Of a stretch of 36,886 bases of DNA, positions 6,986 to 16,146 are shown one piece after another (the first letter of the stretch is position 1; every line of letters begins with the position of its first letter). Source of the DNA: Simkania sp. (GTDB lineage: Bacteria > Chlamydiota > Chlamydiia > Chlamydiales > Simkaniaceae). The stretch covers positions 1 to 36,886 of the forward strand of contig JANQJX010000244.1 in the NCBI GenBank assembly GCA_028281425.1. The letters are read 5' to 3'. The notes beneath the pieces were generated by a model that had not been told where the DNA came from, did not search any database, and saw only the letters and a program-made list of their open reading frames with translations. A program made the position numbers and the translations under genes.

Positions 6986-9391
6986 ATGCTTGTTCCTTTA
7001 TCTTGGCTCCGAGATTACCTTTCGACCGACTTATCTCCCCATCAGTTATCTGATGCAATGACACTTGCTGGCTTAGAGGTGGATCAAATCATCAAAAAAT
7101 CCTTCTCTTTTTCTGGCGTTGTTGTCGGAAAAATTATAGAGGTCAATCCCCATCCTTCTCATGAAAATCTAAAGGTTGCCCAAGTCTTTGATGGAAAAAC
7201 CACTTTGCAAGTCGTCTGCGAAGCTTCCTGTTGTCAAAAAGGGCTTATCACTGCTTTTGCAAAAATAGGTGCAAAGCTTACTGATGCTTCGGGAAAAGTT
7301 TTAGAAATTAAAAAAGCCACTCTATATCAAGTTGAGTCTTATGGAAAGTTTTGTTCAGAAAAAGAACTTCTCTTATCAGATGCTCATGAAAAAATTATGG
7401 AGCTCCCATGGGACTCCCCTCTTGGAACAGATCTCACCCAACTTTTTGAAGATGTGATTCTCGAAGTCTCACTCACCCCCAATTTAGGCCATTGTATGAG
7501 CATATGTGGGATAGCACGAGATCTTGCTGCGATTTTAGATATTCCCTACAAACGTTCTCCTGTTCAATTGATTGAAAATCAAGAAAAAAAAATAGATGAG
7601 ATGATTCAAATCGAAGTCAAAGAAAAAAAGGGGTGTTTACGCTATTTAGCCCGATTACTTCAAAACGTTCAAGTGGCTCCTTCTCCTTTTTGGCTTCAAA
7701 ACCGGCTTCAATCAGCAGGTATTAGGAGGATTAATAATATTGTTGATGCCACAAATTATGTCATGCTTGCATCAGGACTTCCCATCCATGCTTTTGATTA
7801 TGACAAAATAGCAGGACACCAAATAAGAGTCGATCAAACCCAAAAAGAAATTTCTTTTGTAACCTTAGATGAGAAAACAGTCAAAGTTCCTCCTTCTACC
7901 CTTATGATTTGGGATCGAGATAAACCCATTGCTATTGCAGGGATTATGGGAGGCTCTAATTCGCAAATCAGTGAAAATAGCTCCCGTATTTTATTAGAAG
8001 CAGCCCATTTTCATCCCTCTTTTATTCGAAAAGCAAGTCGTAGCATGCATCTTCGGAGCGACGCCTCAAACCGCTTTGAGAGAGAAATTGACCCTAAAGG
8101 CATTGCTCGTGCCCTTGATGAAGCAGCTTCTTTGATCCAAAAACTTGCAAAAGGGGAAATCCTAAAAGGAAAAATTGATGATCATGTTCACTCCTACACC
8201 CCTAAAAAAATCTTTTGTCGTATCGACTATGTCAATCAGATTTTAGGAACAGCCTTTAGTATTGGTGAAATTGAATCTTTTTTAAAACGATTAGAAATGC
8301 AGATCCTCTTCCAAAATGAGGAAAAATTAGAGGTTCTTATTCCTTCTTATCGGAATGATATTGAAGAGGAAATCGATTTAATTGAAGAGATCGCTCGTAT
8401 TTATGGATACAACAACATTAAATCCAGTGAAAAACATGCCATTCATTCGCCTCTTCCTCCGGCACCTCTTTTTCTGGTTGAACAAAAAGTACGCTCTCTT
8501 CTTTTACGCGAAGGACTCCAAGAATTTTTAACTTGCGATTTAATCAGTCCTGAACTTTCCCAGCTCTTCTTAGAAAAAGCCCTTCCAAAAGAAGAACACA
8601 TCCATGTTTTACACCCAACCTCCATTGATCAATCGGTTTTACGTTCTTCTTTACTTCCCGGATTGCTGGTGGCAATTAAAAGAAATTTTGATAAGCAATG
8701 TTTCAATATTTCTGCTTTTGAAATAGGACGTATTCACTTTAAGGACAAAAAACACTTTAAAGAACAATCAACAGCAGCTATTATTTTAACAGGAAATCGA
8801 ACTCCTCATTTCTGGAATCAGCAAAATGAAAAGGTCGATTTTTTTGATCTAAAAGGAATTGTAGAAAACCTCTTAGAAAACTATGGGATTAAAAAAACTT
8901 CTTTTATCCCTTCAAATTTGCAAAGCTTTCACCCTTATAAGCAAGCATTGATTCAAAGCAATGAGATGCAAATAGGAATCTTAGGAGAAATTCATCCTAA
9001 AACATTAAGCGTTCTCAATCTCTCTAAACCTCTTTTCTTTGCACAAATCAATTTACATCCCCTATTTGATCTTAAACCTGGATTTCCTCAGGTAAAACCT
9101 CTGTCTCAATTTCCGGGATCTGATCGTGACTGGACTTTTACTCTCAGTAAGACAACTCCCATCGATATCATTTTAAATGCTATTTCTCGTATCTCTTCAA
9201 AACTCTTAAAAGAGGTTGTTCTACTTGATATTTATGAAAGTGAAAAAATTGGTCACGATCAACGAAACATCACTTTACGTTTGACTTATCGAGATGACAA
9301 AAAAACCCTCACACAAAAGCAAGTAGAAAAAGAACACCATCATCTGATTCATCTTATCGCTAAGAAATTTCATTTATCTTCCCCTTTTTGA
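6986..9391 (+). CDS. pheT: phenylalanine-tRNA ligase beta subunit
   Basis: An 801-residue beta chain of the alpha2-beta2 phenylalanyl-tRNA synthetase, which charges tRNA-Phe. Full length for the family. Domains in order are an N-terminal tRNA-binding OB domain (~40-150), the B3/B4 editing domain (~210-380, with RRINNIVDATNYVMLASGLP and FRSDASNRFERE-like LRSDASNRFEREID), the B5 domain (~400-480), the catalytic-like core, and a C-terminal anticodon-binding FDX-ACB domain (~705-800, with QFPGSDRDWTFTLS). ATG 6986 is chosen because MLVPLSWLRDYL is the normal family start. The overlapping ATG at 6982 is out of frame. The alpha subunit is not nearby, as in Chlamydia. Confidence 0.97.
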   Translation: MLVPLSWLRDYLSTDLSPHQLSDAMTLAGLEVDQIIKKSFSFSGVVVGKIIEVNPHPSHENLKVAQVFDGKTTLQVVCEASCCQKGLITAFAKIGAKLTDASGKVLEIKKATLYQVESYGKFCSEKELLLSDAHEKIMELPWDSPLGTDLTQLFEDVILEVSLTPNLGHCMSICGIARDLAAILDIPYKRSPVQLIENQEKKIDEMIQIEVKEKKGCLRYLARLLQNVQVAPSPFWLQNRLQSAGIRRINNIVDATNYVMLASGLPIHAFDYDKIAGHQIRVDQTQKEISFVTLDEKTVKVPPSTLMIWDRDKPIAIAGIMGGSNSQISENSSRILLEAAHFHPSFIRKASRSMHLRSDASNRFEREIDPKGIARALDEAASLIQKLAKGEILKGKIDDHVHSYTPKKIFCRIDYVNQILGTAFSIGEIESFLKRLEMQILFQNEEKLEVLIPSYRNDIEEEIDLIEEIARIYGYNNIKSSEKHAIHSPLPPAPLFLVEQKVRSLLLREGLQEFLTCDLISPELSQLFLEKALPKEEHIHVLHPTSIDQSVLRSSLLPGLLVAIKRNFDKQCFNISAFEIGRIHFKDKKHFKEQSTAAIILTGNRTPHFWNQQNEKVDFFDLKGIVENLLENYGIKKTSFIPSNLQSFHPYKQALIQSNEMQIGILGEIHPKTLSVLNLSKPLFFAQINLHPLFDLKPGFPQVKPLSQFPGSDRDWTFTLSKTTPIDIILNAISRISSKLLKEVVLLDIYESEKIGHDQRNITLRLTYRDDKKTLTQKQVEKEHHHLIHLIAKKFHLSSPF

Positions 9392-9504
9392 ACTTTTCTT
9401 TCATTTTTGTTAATGCAAAATGAGTTTTAGGTTTATCTTCATTTTCCAAGATGATAAGATAGAGAAGTTGGATTACTACAAACTTTAGGTCATGAGGTTA
9501 AAGT

Positions 9505-10503
9505 ATGAAAAGATATTGTTCCTATTTTTTATCTCTTTTTTCACTTGTTGTTATGGGATGTCATTCTAGTCGAGATGAAGACAGTCAAGTGATTTCCAAA
9601 CGCTATATTCATAAATATGGATATGATGTGTCAAAAAAAGAATGGGAATCGGCGAATTACCCAGGTCAAGTCATTTCAACAATGCACAATGGTGTGACCC
9701 TTTCGGTCTCTTACGAAAATGGAATTTTACATGGACCCATGACAGCAACTTACCCCCATTCTCAAACAATTGAATCTTTAAGCATCTATGAAAAGGGGAA
9801 TTTAATCAAAAAAAAGATCTATGATATTCGAGGAACCCCCAAAGAAGAAACAGAATTTCTCTCTCCTTCTCATATCAAAATCTTTCGATGGTTTTTTTCT
9901 GGCACTCCCTTGAGTATCGAAGAATATCACAATAGCGAACTGCTTGAAGGGGAATATTACAATAAGAAAAATGAACTGGAAGCGCGAGTGATCAAGGGGA
10001 AAGGAATGCGTATTACCCGCAATCAGCGAGAAGAAATCGTTGCAAAAGAGACCATTGAAAATGGATATCCCATCTTATCTGAAACATTTCACTCCCATGG
10101 TATTCCTCATACAGTTACACCTCTTTTAGGAGGTCAAATTCATGGTGAAAAAAAAGTTTTTGCCCCTACAGGAGAACCTATTTCTGTCGAAACCTATGAA
10201 AAAAACGTCTTGAGTGGGCTTGCTTATTATTACCAAAATGGTTGTCTCTATCTCGAAGTGAATTATAAAGAGGGTAAAAAGCATGGTTTAGAAAAACATT
10301 ACGTTGACGGGGAAACTATCATTGAAAAAATCAACTGGTATGAAGGTAAAAAACACGGCCCTTCTACTCTCTACTTTGATGATATGTCAAAGGTCAGCTG
10401 GTATTATAATAATAAAGCTGTGACTAAAGATCGCTATCGTCAGCTCATTCAACAAGAAGAAAATATTGCGATTATGAATGATCGTGCAAACGGGCTTAAT
10501 TAA
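9505..10503 (+). CDS. MORN/YwqK-type repeat lipoprotein (CT476-like)
   Basis: The protein has 332 residues. The N-terminus is a lipoprotein signal peptide with lipobox VVMGC (Cys at residue 19), so the mature protein should be lipidated and membrane-anchored in the envelope. The body has repeated Tyr/Gly-rich strands of the MORN-variant (YwqK antitoxin-like) type: NGILHGPMTATYP, NGCLYLEVNYKEGKKHG and INWYEGKKHGPSTLYF. These repeats form extended beta hairpins and are usually binding scaffolds. Despite the YwqK label there is no toxin partner here and no sign of a toxin-antitoxin role. It directly follows pheT, as CT476 follows CT475 in C. trachomatis. The start ATG at 9505 is preceded by GAGG. 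Confidence 0.8.
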   Translation: MKRYCSYFLSLFSLVVMGCHSSRDEDSQVISKRYIHKYGYDVSKKEWESANYPGQVISTMHNGVTLSVSYENGILHGPMTATYPHSQTIESLSIYEKGNLIKKKIYDIRGTPKEETEFLSPSHIKIFRWFFSGTPLSIEEYHNSELLEGEYYNKKNELEARVIKGKGMRITRNQREEIVAKETIENGYPILSETFHSHGIPHTVTPLLGGQIHGEKKVFAPTGEPISVETYEKNVLSGLAYYYQNGCLYLEVNYKEGKKHGLEKHYVDGETIIEKINWYEGKKHGPSTLYFDDMSKVSWYYNNKAVTKDRYRQLIQQEENIAIMNDRANGLN

Positions 10504-10917
10504 GTTTCCAAAGAAAGTAGTCAAAGCTGCTTAAAACACCCTTGAGTTTGACAAGGGAATAGTCACCCTCAACAAATCGTCTTATTGCTTCTAATGTGCT
10601 AAGGGAGAGGTGTCTCCAGATAGGGTTTATTTTAAAATAAGCATAAAATCGGAGAAATCACCTACTTTTCGATGAACTTCTTGATCCATCGACTTATTTC
10701 GTTTTTATAACATAATTTTTGCTTCAGATCGCAATAGGCCTACATTTTAAGAATTCGCCTGAACCTGTAGATTTTTATCTCTTACAAAGCCTTTAAAGCT
10801 TAACAATTTATCATCATCTTGAACAAGATCGACTGTGAAAACCTTTGATAAAGAGCATGCTTTTTGCATATGAATAAAATAGGTGGTCAAAAGGATACTA
10901 TCACCTCCTTTATGGAG
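10496..10917 (-). pseudogene. decayed gene, at least two coding pieces, family not recognised
   Basis: Two adjacent minus-strand open stretches look like protein but lack proper starts. The first (10917 to 10747) contains GGDSILLTTYFIHMQKA and SKVFTVDLVQDDDKLLSF. The second (about 10660 to 10496) contains NPIWRHLSLSTLEAIRRF and VEGDYSLVKLKGVL and ends in a TAA overlapping the end of the MORN-type lipoprotein gene. Stops separate the pieces. The codon composition is that of the surrounding genes, so I read one gene in decay. A degenerate A/B MITE end lies at its 5' side. Confidence 0.35.
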
Positions 10918-10934
10918 AAGTTACTGCAAAAAAG

Positions 10935-11000
10935 GATTTTCCAGTTCAAGGCAGGCCCTTAAAAGAGCTATTTTGGAATATTCGAGATAACAGATATTTC
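10935..11000 (+). repeat. degenerate A-in-B MITE junction
   Basis: TTCCAGTTCAAGGCAGGCCC (ending at 10958) is exactly the right end of family A. The left part of that element is missing. The following TTAAAAGAGCTATTTTGG and GATAACAG resemble a diverged family B right half. This is a fourth site where the end of A abuts B sequence. Confidence 0.5.
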
Positions 11001-11157
11001 ACACTTTCAAAGATGACTTTTGAGACATAAGGGTTAAAGATTGGATTCCAAATCAAAAGAGGAAAAAAATGGCAGCAAGATAATAGGTATAGAAGTTTTA
11101 TTTTAAAAGACTTAAGAGAGGAAGGTCTAAATCGCCTTATCACCTGTGTGAGGGAAA

Positions 11158-11334
11158 ATGAACCAAGATCAACTAAAGAAAAAAATTGCAAAGCTTGAAT
11201 CTTTATGCGATCAATTACAAGCTGAAATGAATTATTTAGATAAGTTGTTGATCGAAGTGGGTTTTGAAGAAGGACTTAAAACCCTAAAAGCAGCAGCAAT
11301 TGAGCTCATCGAGAAAAAAAATCAATTAGAATAG
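11158..11334 (+). CDS. 58-residue coiled-coil protein, function unknown
   Basis: ATG at 11158 with GAGGG 4 nt upstream and a stop TAG at 11332. The product begins MNQDQLKKKIAKLESLC and ends ELIEKKNQLE. Leu, Ile and Met recur at heptad spacing (KLESLCDQLQAEMNYLDKLL), followed by a Gly-rich turn VGFEEGLKTLKAA and a second helix. The whole chain is predicted to be an alpha-helical hairpin or coiled coil. Size and charge resemble small chlamydial adaptor or chaperone-like proteins, but no family is recognised. It is convergent with trhO. Confidence 0.7.
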   Translation: MNQDQLKKKIAKLESLCDQLQAEMNYLDKLLIEVGFEEGLKTLKAAAIELIEKKNQLE

Positions 11335-11432
11335 CTAAAAGGAATGCCTTAAACTAAAAAACTTTTCGGATCAACTGAGATTTTTTTAAAAGTGGTAAGA
11401 TAGGGGCTAGGGAATACTCATGGATTTAAATT

Positions 11433-12398
11433 TCAAGAATTGAATTTAAGTTTTTCATTAAAAGAAAGTTTTCGATAAGGCTTTGGTTTCGCTTCAATTG
11501 CTATTTCTCTTCGTCTAGGTGTTTGCAAACAAGAGGACGAGCAGCAGCCAAGAAACTTTTTTGTGCAATCCAAGCAACTAAGAAAAAGGTCATTACAGTC
11601 CATATTTGCACAATTATAAATAGTACTTGTCTTAGCATTGCAATGATGACATTTTCCAATCGGATCACTTTGACCTTCAGCAACAATAGGAATCACAAGA
11701 CGATCATCAAAGACAAAAAGTTCTCCAAGCCAATGCTCAGATCCTACTTCTACCCCATATTGAATGATACCTCCTTGAAGTTGGTAAACTTCAAGGTACC
11801 CTGCCTCTTTACAAAGGCAAGAATAAAATTCACATCTAATTCCTCCTGTACAAGACATTAAAATGGGTCTTCCTTCTTCTGGGGGATACCTTTTTTTGAT
11901 CTTTTCTAAAAAAAAAGGAAACTCTCTAAATGTTTTACATTCAGGACGTAAGGCTCCTTTAAAGTGTCCAACATCCCATTCGTAATCATTACGCACATCT
12001 AAAATCAAGATTTTATCATCTTTTTTATCAAGCATCTCTTTCCATTGAAGAGGGCTAAGATAGGCTCCTCTTTTAGAATAATCCACATGTTTGTCTAAAG
12101 CAACAAGCTGCTTGCGATATTTCACCGTTTTCTTGGGAAAGACATGTTCGTGATAAAGATGGGTTTTAATATCACTTTTTCTAAACGCTTTATTTTGAAA
12201 ATACCATTCAAGGAAAAGAGGAGCATCTTTTTTAAAAACACTCATTTGAGCATTAATCCCTTCTTCATTGATATAAATACGTCCTTGAATATCATGGCTC
12301 TTAAAAAAATCCTTAAAACTTTTGATAAGCTCCTTTGGATTCTCAATAGGATGAATAAGATAAAAAGAAAGAACGAAGTAATTCTGTGTTTTTTGCAT
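11433..12398 (-). CDS. trhO: tRNA uridine(34) hydroxylase / rhodanese-domain protein TrhO (YceA)
   Basis: The protein has 321 residues. TrhO (YceA) forms 5-hydroxyuridine at position 34 of a set of tRNAs, the first step to 5-(carboxy)methoxyuridine. The N-terminal acylphosphatase-like domain (1-95, with GRIYINEEGINAQMS) precedes the rhodanese domain (~125-225), whose active loop is SCTGGIRCE with Cys183. The C-terminal tail has paired cysteines (CHHCNAKT, CLDCTKKFLGCC) suited to zinc binding. All features of the family are present. The neighbouring rpsD and nfo reproduce the CT625-CT627 order of C. trachomatis. Transcribed alone on the minus strand. Confidence 0.88.
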   Translation of the reverse strand: MQKTQNYFVLSFYLIHPIENPKELIKSFKDFFKSHDIQGRIYINEEGINAQMSVFKKDAPLFLEWYFQNKAFRKSDIKTHLYHEHVFPKKTVKYRKQLVALDKHVDYSKRGAYLSPLQWKEMLDKKDDKILILDVRNDYEWDVGHFKGALRPECKTFREFPFFLEKIKKRYPPEEGRPILMSCTGGIRCEFYSCLCKEAGYLEVYQLQGGIIQYGVEVGSEHWLGELFVFDDRLVIPIVAEGQSDPIGKCHHCNAKTSTIYNCANMDCNDLFLSCLDCTKKFLGCCSSSCLQTPRRREIAIEAKPKPYRKLSFNEKLKFNS

Positions 12399-12581
12399 AA
12401 GTTTGAGAGTTTATCAGATAAAAAAGCAAAACGTTCATAGTGAGAGTGCTCAAAACCTAGATCATGAGCAATTACACAGTTTAAAGCGGTTGTAGAAATT
12501 TATCTACAATTAAATTTATTTTTTGTTCTCATAACCGTTTATACCCTGTATTTTTACGCAAACTGTAAGAAAAACATGGAC

Positions 12582-12752
12582 TAGCCCTTATTTTACGCCA
12601 CCTCTTTCGAAAAGGCACACACGATTGTTTTTTGAGGCCTAAGAAATTTTCGAATGGATAAGGGTGCAGCTTCACCTAAAAGAATTTATTAGATGTACCA
12701 GCGAAAAAAAGCATGTGGATTTTTCTAAAGTGGGCACGAGAAATGGGGGCCA
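12582..12752 (+). repeat. family B MITE, copy 3 (complete)
   Basis: 171 bp from TAGCCCTTATTTTACGC to the degraded end GAGAAATGGGGGCCATA. It contains CGAATGGATAAGG, TCACCTAAAAGAATTTATT and AGCATGTGGATTTTTC. It lies alone between trhO and rpsD, which are transcribed divergently, so it sits upstream of both genes. Confidence 0.8.
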
Positions 12753-12798
12753 TAGCGCAAGCAAGTGATAAACTTAGGCTACGCAACAGACTTTACCC

Positions 12799-12828
12799 TT
12801 GAGCTAAATGAATCATTTAAATTAAGAT
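12799..12828 (+). promoter_or_regulatory. possible sigma-70-type promoter for rpsD
   Basis: TTGAGC (12799-12804) and TAAGAT (12823-12828) are separated by 18 bp and lie about 40 bp before the rpsD start. This is only a partial consensus match in AT-rich DNA. A strong ribosome-binding site (AAGGAG) follows at 12858-12863. Confidence 0.3.
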
Positions 12829-12868
12829 AGCAAGTTGAACCTTTTAGGGTGAATTTTAAGGAGATAGA

Positions 12869-13489
12869 ATGTCACGATATACTAGAGCAAAAAATCGCAT
12901 TGCTCGCCGTTTTGGAGTTAATATTTTTGGACGTCTGCGGAATCCTCTCCTACACAAATCAAACCCTCCCGGAATGCACGGAAGTAAACGGAGAAAAAAA
13001 TCAGATTATGGCTTGCAGCTAGAAGAAAAACAAAAGCTCAAAGCTGTTTATGGAATGCTTACAGATAAACAGCTTCTCCGCTCTTATAAAGAAGCTATTG
13101 CTAAAAAAGGAAATACAGCCCATCTCTTATTAGAAAATCTTGAAACTCGCTTAGATAATATCGTGTATAAACTTAAATTTGCTACAACAATTTTTCAAGC
13201 GCATCAACTCGTTTCTCACGGTCATGTTCTCATCGATGGAAAAAAAGTTGACATCCGTTCTTTTCATGTTAAGCCAGAAATGATCATTTCGATTAAGGAA
13301 AAATCTCAGAATATGAAATGCTTCAAAGAGACTTTCTCTAATACTTCGCGAACTGTTCCTGAATATCTGTCACTTGATGAAAAAAAATTCACAGGGCAAC
13401 TTCTTTCTATTCCTCAAGCAGATCAAATTACACTCCCTCTTCCTATTAATATTGCTCTTGTTTGTGAATTTTTAGCTCATACTCATTAA
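12869..13489 (+). CDS. rpsD: 30S ribosomal protein S4
   Basis: A 206-residue S4, an early-assembling small-subunit protein that binds the 5' domain of 16S rRNA. The family start (MSRYTRAKNRIARRFGVN), the NPPGMHG loop, and the S4 RNA-binding domain (~94-155, with LETRLDNIVYKLKFATT and VSHGHVLIDGKKVD) are all present at full length. No N-terminal zinc cysteines are seen, so this is a C-minus type S4. AAGGAG lies 5 nt before the ATG. It is a single gene away from the main ribosomal operons, next to nfo as in Chlamydia. Confidence 0.97.
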   Translation: MSRYTRAKNRIARRFGVNIFGRLRNPLLHKSNPPGMHGSKRRKKSDYGLQLEEKQKLKAVYGMLTDKQLLRSYKEAIAKKGNTAHLLLENLETRLDNIVYKLKFATTIFQAHQLVSHGHVLIDGKKVDIRSFHVKPEMIISIKEKSQNMKCFKETFSNTSRTVPEYLSLDEKKFTGQLLSIPQADQITLPLPINIALVCEFLAHTH

Positions 13490-13556
13490 AAACATACACT
13501 CTACTAAAGCTTAAGTTTTGGGAAATGTCTTGCATGTTTTACAGTAAATTCAAAAG

Positions 13557-14429
13557 ATGATCGCAAAAGAATCTTTATTTATCGGAGCTCATATGTCTAT
13601 CAGCGGAGGAGTGCATCAAGCGCTTCTGCGAGGGCAAGAAATTGGGGCAACTACCATTCAAATTTTTACCGCTAACCAAAAACGATGGGCATCACGTCCA
13701 ATTTCTGAAAAAGAGATTTTTCTATGGGAAAAAACCTTAAACGAAACTCAAATCAAAAAAGTGATGAGTCATGACAGCTATCTTATCAATTTAGGTTCCC
13801 CTAAAAAAGATGTCGAAGAAAAAAGCCTTAAAGCCTTTGAAGCAGAAATTCAAAGATGCCTGCAGCTCAACCTCAATTTTTTAAACTTCCATCCAGGAGC
13901 TGCAACTGGAGATACAGAAGAAAGCTGTCTCAACCGTATCAGTGCAAATTTGATAAAAATGGTACCTCTATTTGAAAAAAACCATTCTCTTAAGCTCTTA
14001 ATTGAAACAACAGCTGGACAAGGAACAACTATCGGATATCGATTCGAGCATCTTGCTTACATTATAGGAAAAGTCCATGGCATTCTTCCTATTGGAGTGT
14101 GTCTTGATACATGCCATATTTTTGCAGCAGGCTATGATATTTGCACTTTAGATGGATGGAATGCAACACTAGATGCATTTGAAAAAATCGTAGGGCTCAA
14201 ACATTTATGTGCTTTACATGTGAATGATTCTAAACAAGCACTTGGATCGAGAAAAGACCGTCATGCTTCTTTGGGAAAAGGAGAAATAGGTTTGGAATCT
14301 TTTCGTTTCATGATGGAGCACCCCAAACTCAAAACAATCCCTAAATATTTGGAAACACCTGATGGAGAAACAATGTGGAAAGATGAAATCGCACTGCTTC
14401 AAAAATTTGCAAAACAAACGTGCGATTAA
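13557..14429 (+). CDS. nfo: endonuclease IV (AP endonuclease)
   Basis: A 290-residue TIM-barrel AP endonuclease that cleaves 5' of abasic sites in base-excision repair using three zinc ions. The metal ligands are visible in the standard order: GAHMS, NFHPGA, IETTAGQG, CLDTCHIFAAGYD, ALHVNDS, KDRHASLGKG and YLETP. The length is normal. It follows rpsD by 67 bp. Its last 47 nt overlap the start of asnS in another frame, so the two genes are probably translated from one message. The ribosome-binding site before the ATG is weak. Confidence 0.95.
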   Translation: MIAKESLFIGAHMSISGGVHQALLRGQEIGATTIQIFTANQKRWASRPISEKEIFLWEKTLNETQIKKVMSHDSYLINLGSPKKDVEEKSLKAFEAEIQRCLQLNLNFLNFHPGAATGDTEESCLNRISANLIKMVPLFEKNHSLKLLIETTAGQGTTIGYRFEHLAYIIGKVHGILPIGVCLDTCHIFAAGYDICTLDGWNATLDAFEKIVGLKHLCALHVNDSKQALGSRKDRHASLGKGEIGLESFRFMMEHPKLKTIPKYLETPDGETMWKDEIALLQKFAKQTCD

Positions 14430-15804
14430 AACTCTTTTTGAAGCAAATGAAGAGGCTATAGAAAACAAAATTGTAACCGTATCTGGTTGGGTACGCACAG
14501 TTCGAAAGAAAAAATCTTTTACATTTATCGAAGTCAATGACGGTTCCTACTTCGAAAATTTGCAGGTGATTGCAGATCATAAGCTGAAAGATTATGAAAG
14601 CATGATCTCTTCTCTTTCAACGGGTGCTTCCCTTTCTATTACTGGAACAATTGCAAAAAGCTTAGGAAAAGGGCAAAAAATTGAGCTCCATGCTGAAAAA
14701 GTGACTCTCTATGGCTTTTGTCCAAACGATTACCCTCTCCAAAAAAAAAGACACTCCTTTGAATTTTTGCGTACTATTGCCCATCTGCGTCCTCGCACCA
14801 ACACGCAAGGAGCTGTAGCTCGCGTACGGAGTCGTCTAACCTACGCAGTTCATAAATTTTTTCAAGAACGGGGCTTTATCCATCTCCAATCCCCAATCAT
14901 TACAGGTTCGGATTGTGAAGGAGCAGGAGAACTTTTTCAAGTCACAACTCTCAACTTAGAAAACCTTCCCCGCAAAGAAGGTAAAATTGACTACAACCAA
15001 GATTTTTTTTCCAAAGAGGCTTATTTGAGTGTTTCTGGACAACTCAATGGAGAAGCCTATGCTCTTGCTTTATCAGATATTTATACCTTTGGCCCCACAT
15101 TTCGCGCTGAAAACTCTCATACGTCTAGACACCTCGCTGAATTTTGGATGATTGAACCCGAAATGGCCTTTACCGATTTAGATGGGATTTGTCTTCTTGC
15201 TCAAGAGTTTCTTACCACCCTCATTCAAGAAGCACTCACCCATTGCTTAAAAGACTTAGAATTTTTTAACCAATTTATTGAAAAAGGACTTATCGAAAGG
15301 CTCGAACATGTCATCAAAACTCCTTTTATTCGCCTTCCCTATTCAGAAGCCATTACGCTTCTTAAAAAATCACAAAGAAAATTCGAATATCCTGTCGAAT
15401 GGGGTCTTGACTTGCAATCAGAACATGAACGTTATCTCAGTGAAGAACATTTTAAAAAACCCTTGATTTTGACCGATTACCCTAAAGAAATTAAAGCCTT
15501 TTATATGCGTGACAATGAAGATGGAAAAACAGTTGCTGCTCTAGATGTTCTTGTTCCAAAAATTGGAGAAATTATTGGGGGAAGTCAAAGAGAAGAACGC
15601 TTGGATATTTTAAAAAGTAAAATTGAAAAGAAAGGACTCAATCCAAATGATTATAAGTGGTATCTTGATCTTAGAAAATTTGCCACAACACCTCATGGAG
15701 GATTTGGGCTCGGATTTGAACGTTTTGTGCAATTTATTACCGGAATTGAAAATATCCGGGATGTTATCCCTTTCCCTAGAATCCCTAATCAATGCGACTT
15801 TTAA
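14383..15804 (+). CDS. asnS: asparagine-tRNA ligase
   Basis: From ATG 14383 the protein has 473 residues (E. coli 466). Class IIb synthetase. N-terminal OB anticodon-binding domain (VTVSGWVRTVRKKKSFTFIE), motif 2 (TFGPTFRAENSHTSRHLAEF) and motif 3 (GFGLGFERFVQFITG) are intact. The signature GSQREERLDIL is of the AsnRS subgroup rather than AspRS. It charges tRNA-Asn directly. Chlamydiaceae lack asnS and use the GatCAB amidation route, so its presence marks a non-Chlamydiaceae lineage. Start choice: GGAAAG lies just upstream and homology begins at about residue 12. An upstream in-frame ATG (14362) lies deeper in nfo. The stop TAA lies in the left end of a family B MITE. Confidence 0.95.
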   Translation: MKSHCFKNLQNKRAIKTLFEANEEAIENKIVTVSGWVRTVRKKKSFTFIEVNDGSYFENLQVIADHKLKDYESMISSLSTGASLSITGTIAKSLGKGQKIELHAEKVTLYGFCPNDYPLQKKRHSFEFLRTIAHLRPRTNTQGAVARVRSRLTYAVHKFFQERGFIHLQSPIITGSDCEGAGELFQVTTLNLENLPRKEGKIDYNQDFFSKEAYLSVSGQLNGEAYALALSDIYTFGPTFRAENSHTSRHLAEFWMIEPEMAFTDLDGICLLAQEFLTTLIQEALTHCLKDLEFFNQFIEKGLIERLEHVIKTPFIRLPYSEAITLLKKSQRKFEYPVEWGLDLQSEHERYLSEEHFKKPLILTDYPKEIKAFYMRDNEDGKTVAALDVLVPKIGEIIGGSQREERLDILKSKIEKKGLNPNDYKWYLDLRKFATTPHGGFGLGFERFVQFITGIENIRDVIPFPRIPNQCDF

Positions 15805-16142
15805 CTCACATTTCTCACCAACTCTTTCGAAAAGGCATGCACGAATATTTTTTGAGACGCCAATAAATCTTCAAAGGAAAGGTTGCAACCTTTCCGAGAT
15901 AATTTATGGGCCTGCCTTGAACTGGAAAGTCATCGTCTAAAGGATCTGTTCTCCTTAGGCTTGACATCAGTCGCATCTCCTTTTGCTCTCAAGGGTATAG
16001 TGAATTTGCACCTTTCACAATTTTCGAAAAAAATCTCAATGAATCGGAACAATTTTTCAGTTCAAGGCAGGCCCTTTATTGAGTGTCTGGAAAAACAGGA
16101 GATACGGATTTTTCTAAAGTGGGCACGCGAAATGTGGGTTAA
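15801..16142 (+). repeat. family B MITE, copy 4, interrupted by a family A MITE
   Basis: The left part (15801-15907) begins TTAACTCACATTTCTC and contains CTTTCGAAAAGGCATGCACG. The right part (16075-16142) ends GCACGCGAAATGTGGGTTAA. The left end provides the TAA of asnS. The right end stops 4 bp before the stop codon of the convergent bactofilin-like gene, so the element exactly fills the space between two gene ends. Confidence 0.85.
15908..16074 (+). repeat. family A MITE, copy 2, nested in family B
   Basis: 167 bp, ends GGGCCTGCCTTGAACTGG and CAGTTCAAGGCAGGCCC (perfect 17-bp terminal inverted repeat). The 5-bp target duplication TTTAT is present at 15903-15907 and 16075-16079, within the AATTTATT segment of family B. 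It is the best preserved A copy in the window together with copy 1. Confidence 0.92.
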
Positions 16143-16146
16143 CATG

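Noticed and set aside
9505..10503. Toxin-antitoxin antitoxin assignment for the YwqK-like protein
   Set aside because: No toxin neighbour, and a lipoprotein signal places it in the envelope. The repeats are general MORN-like scaffolds.
10946..11191. Minus-strand frame of 81 codons overlapping the 58-residue gene
   Set aside because: No ribosome-binding site, overlaps MITE sequence, Ser/Leu/Phe-rich composition typical of an antisense shadow.
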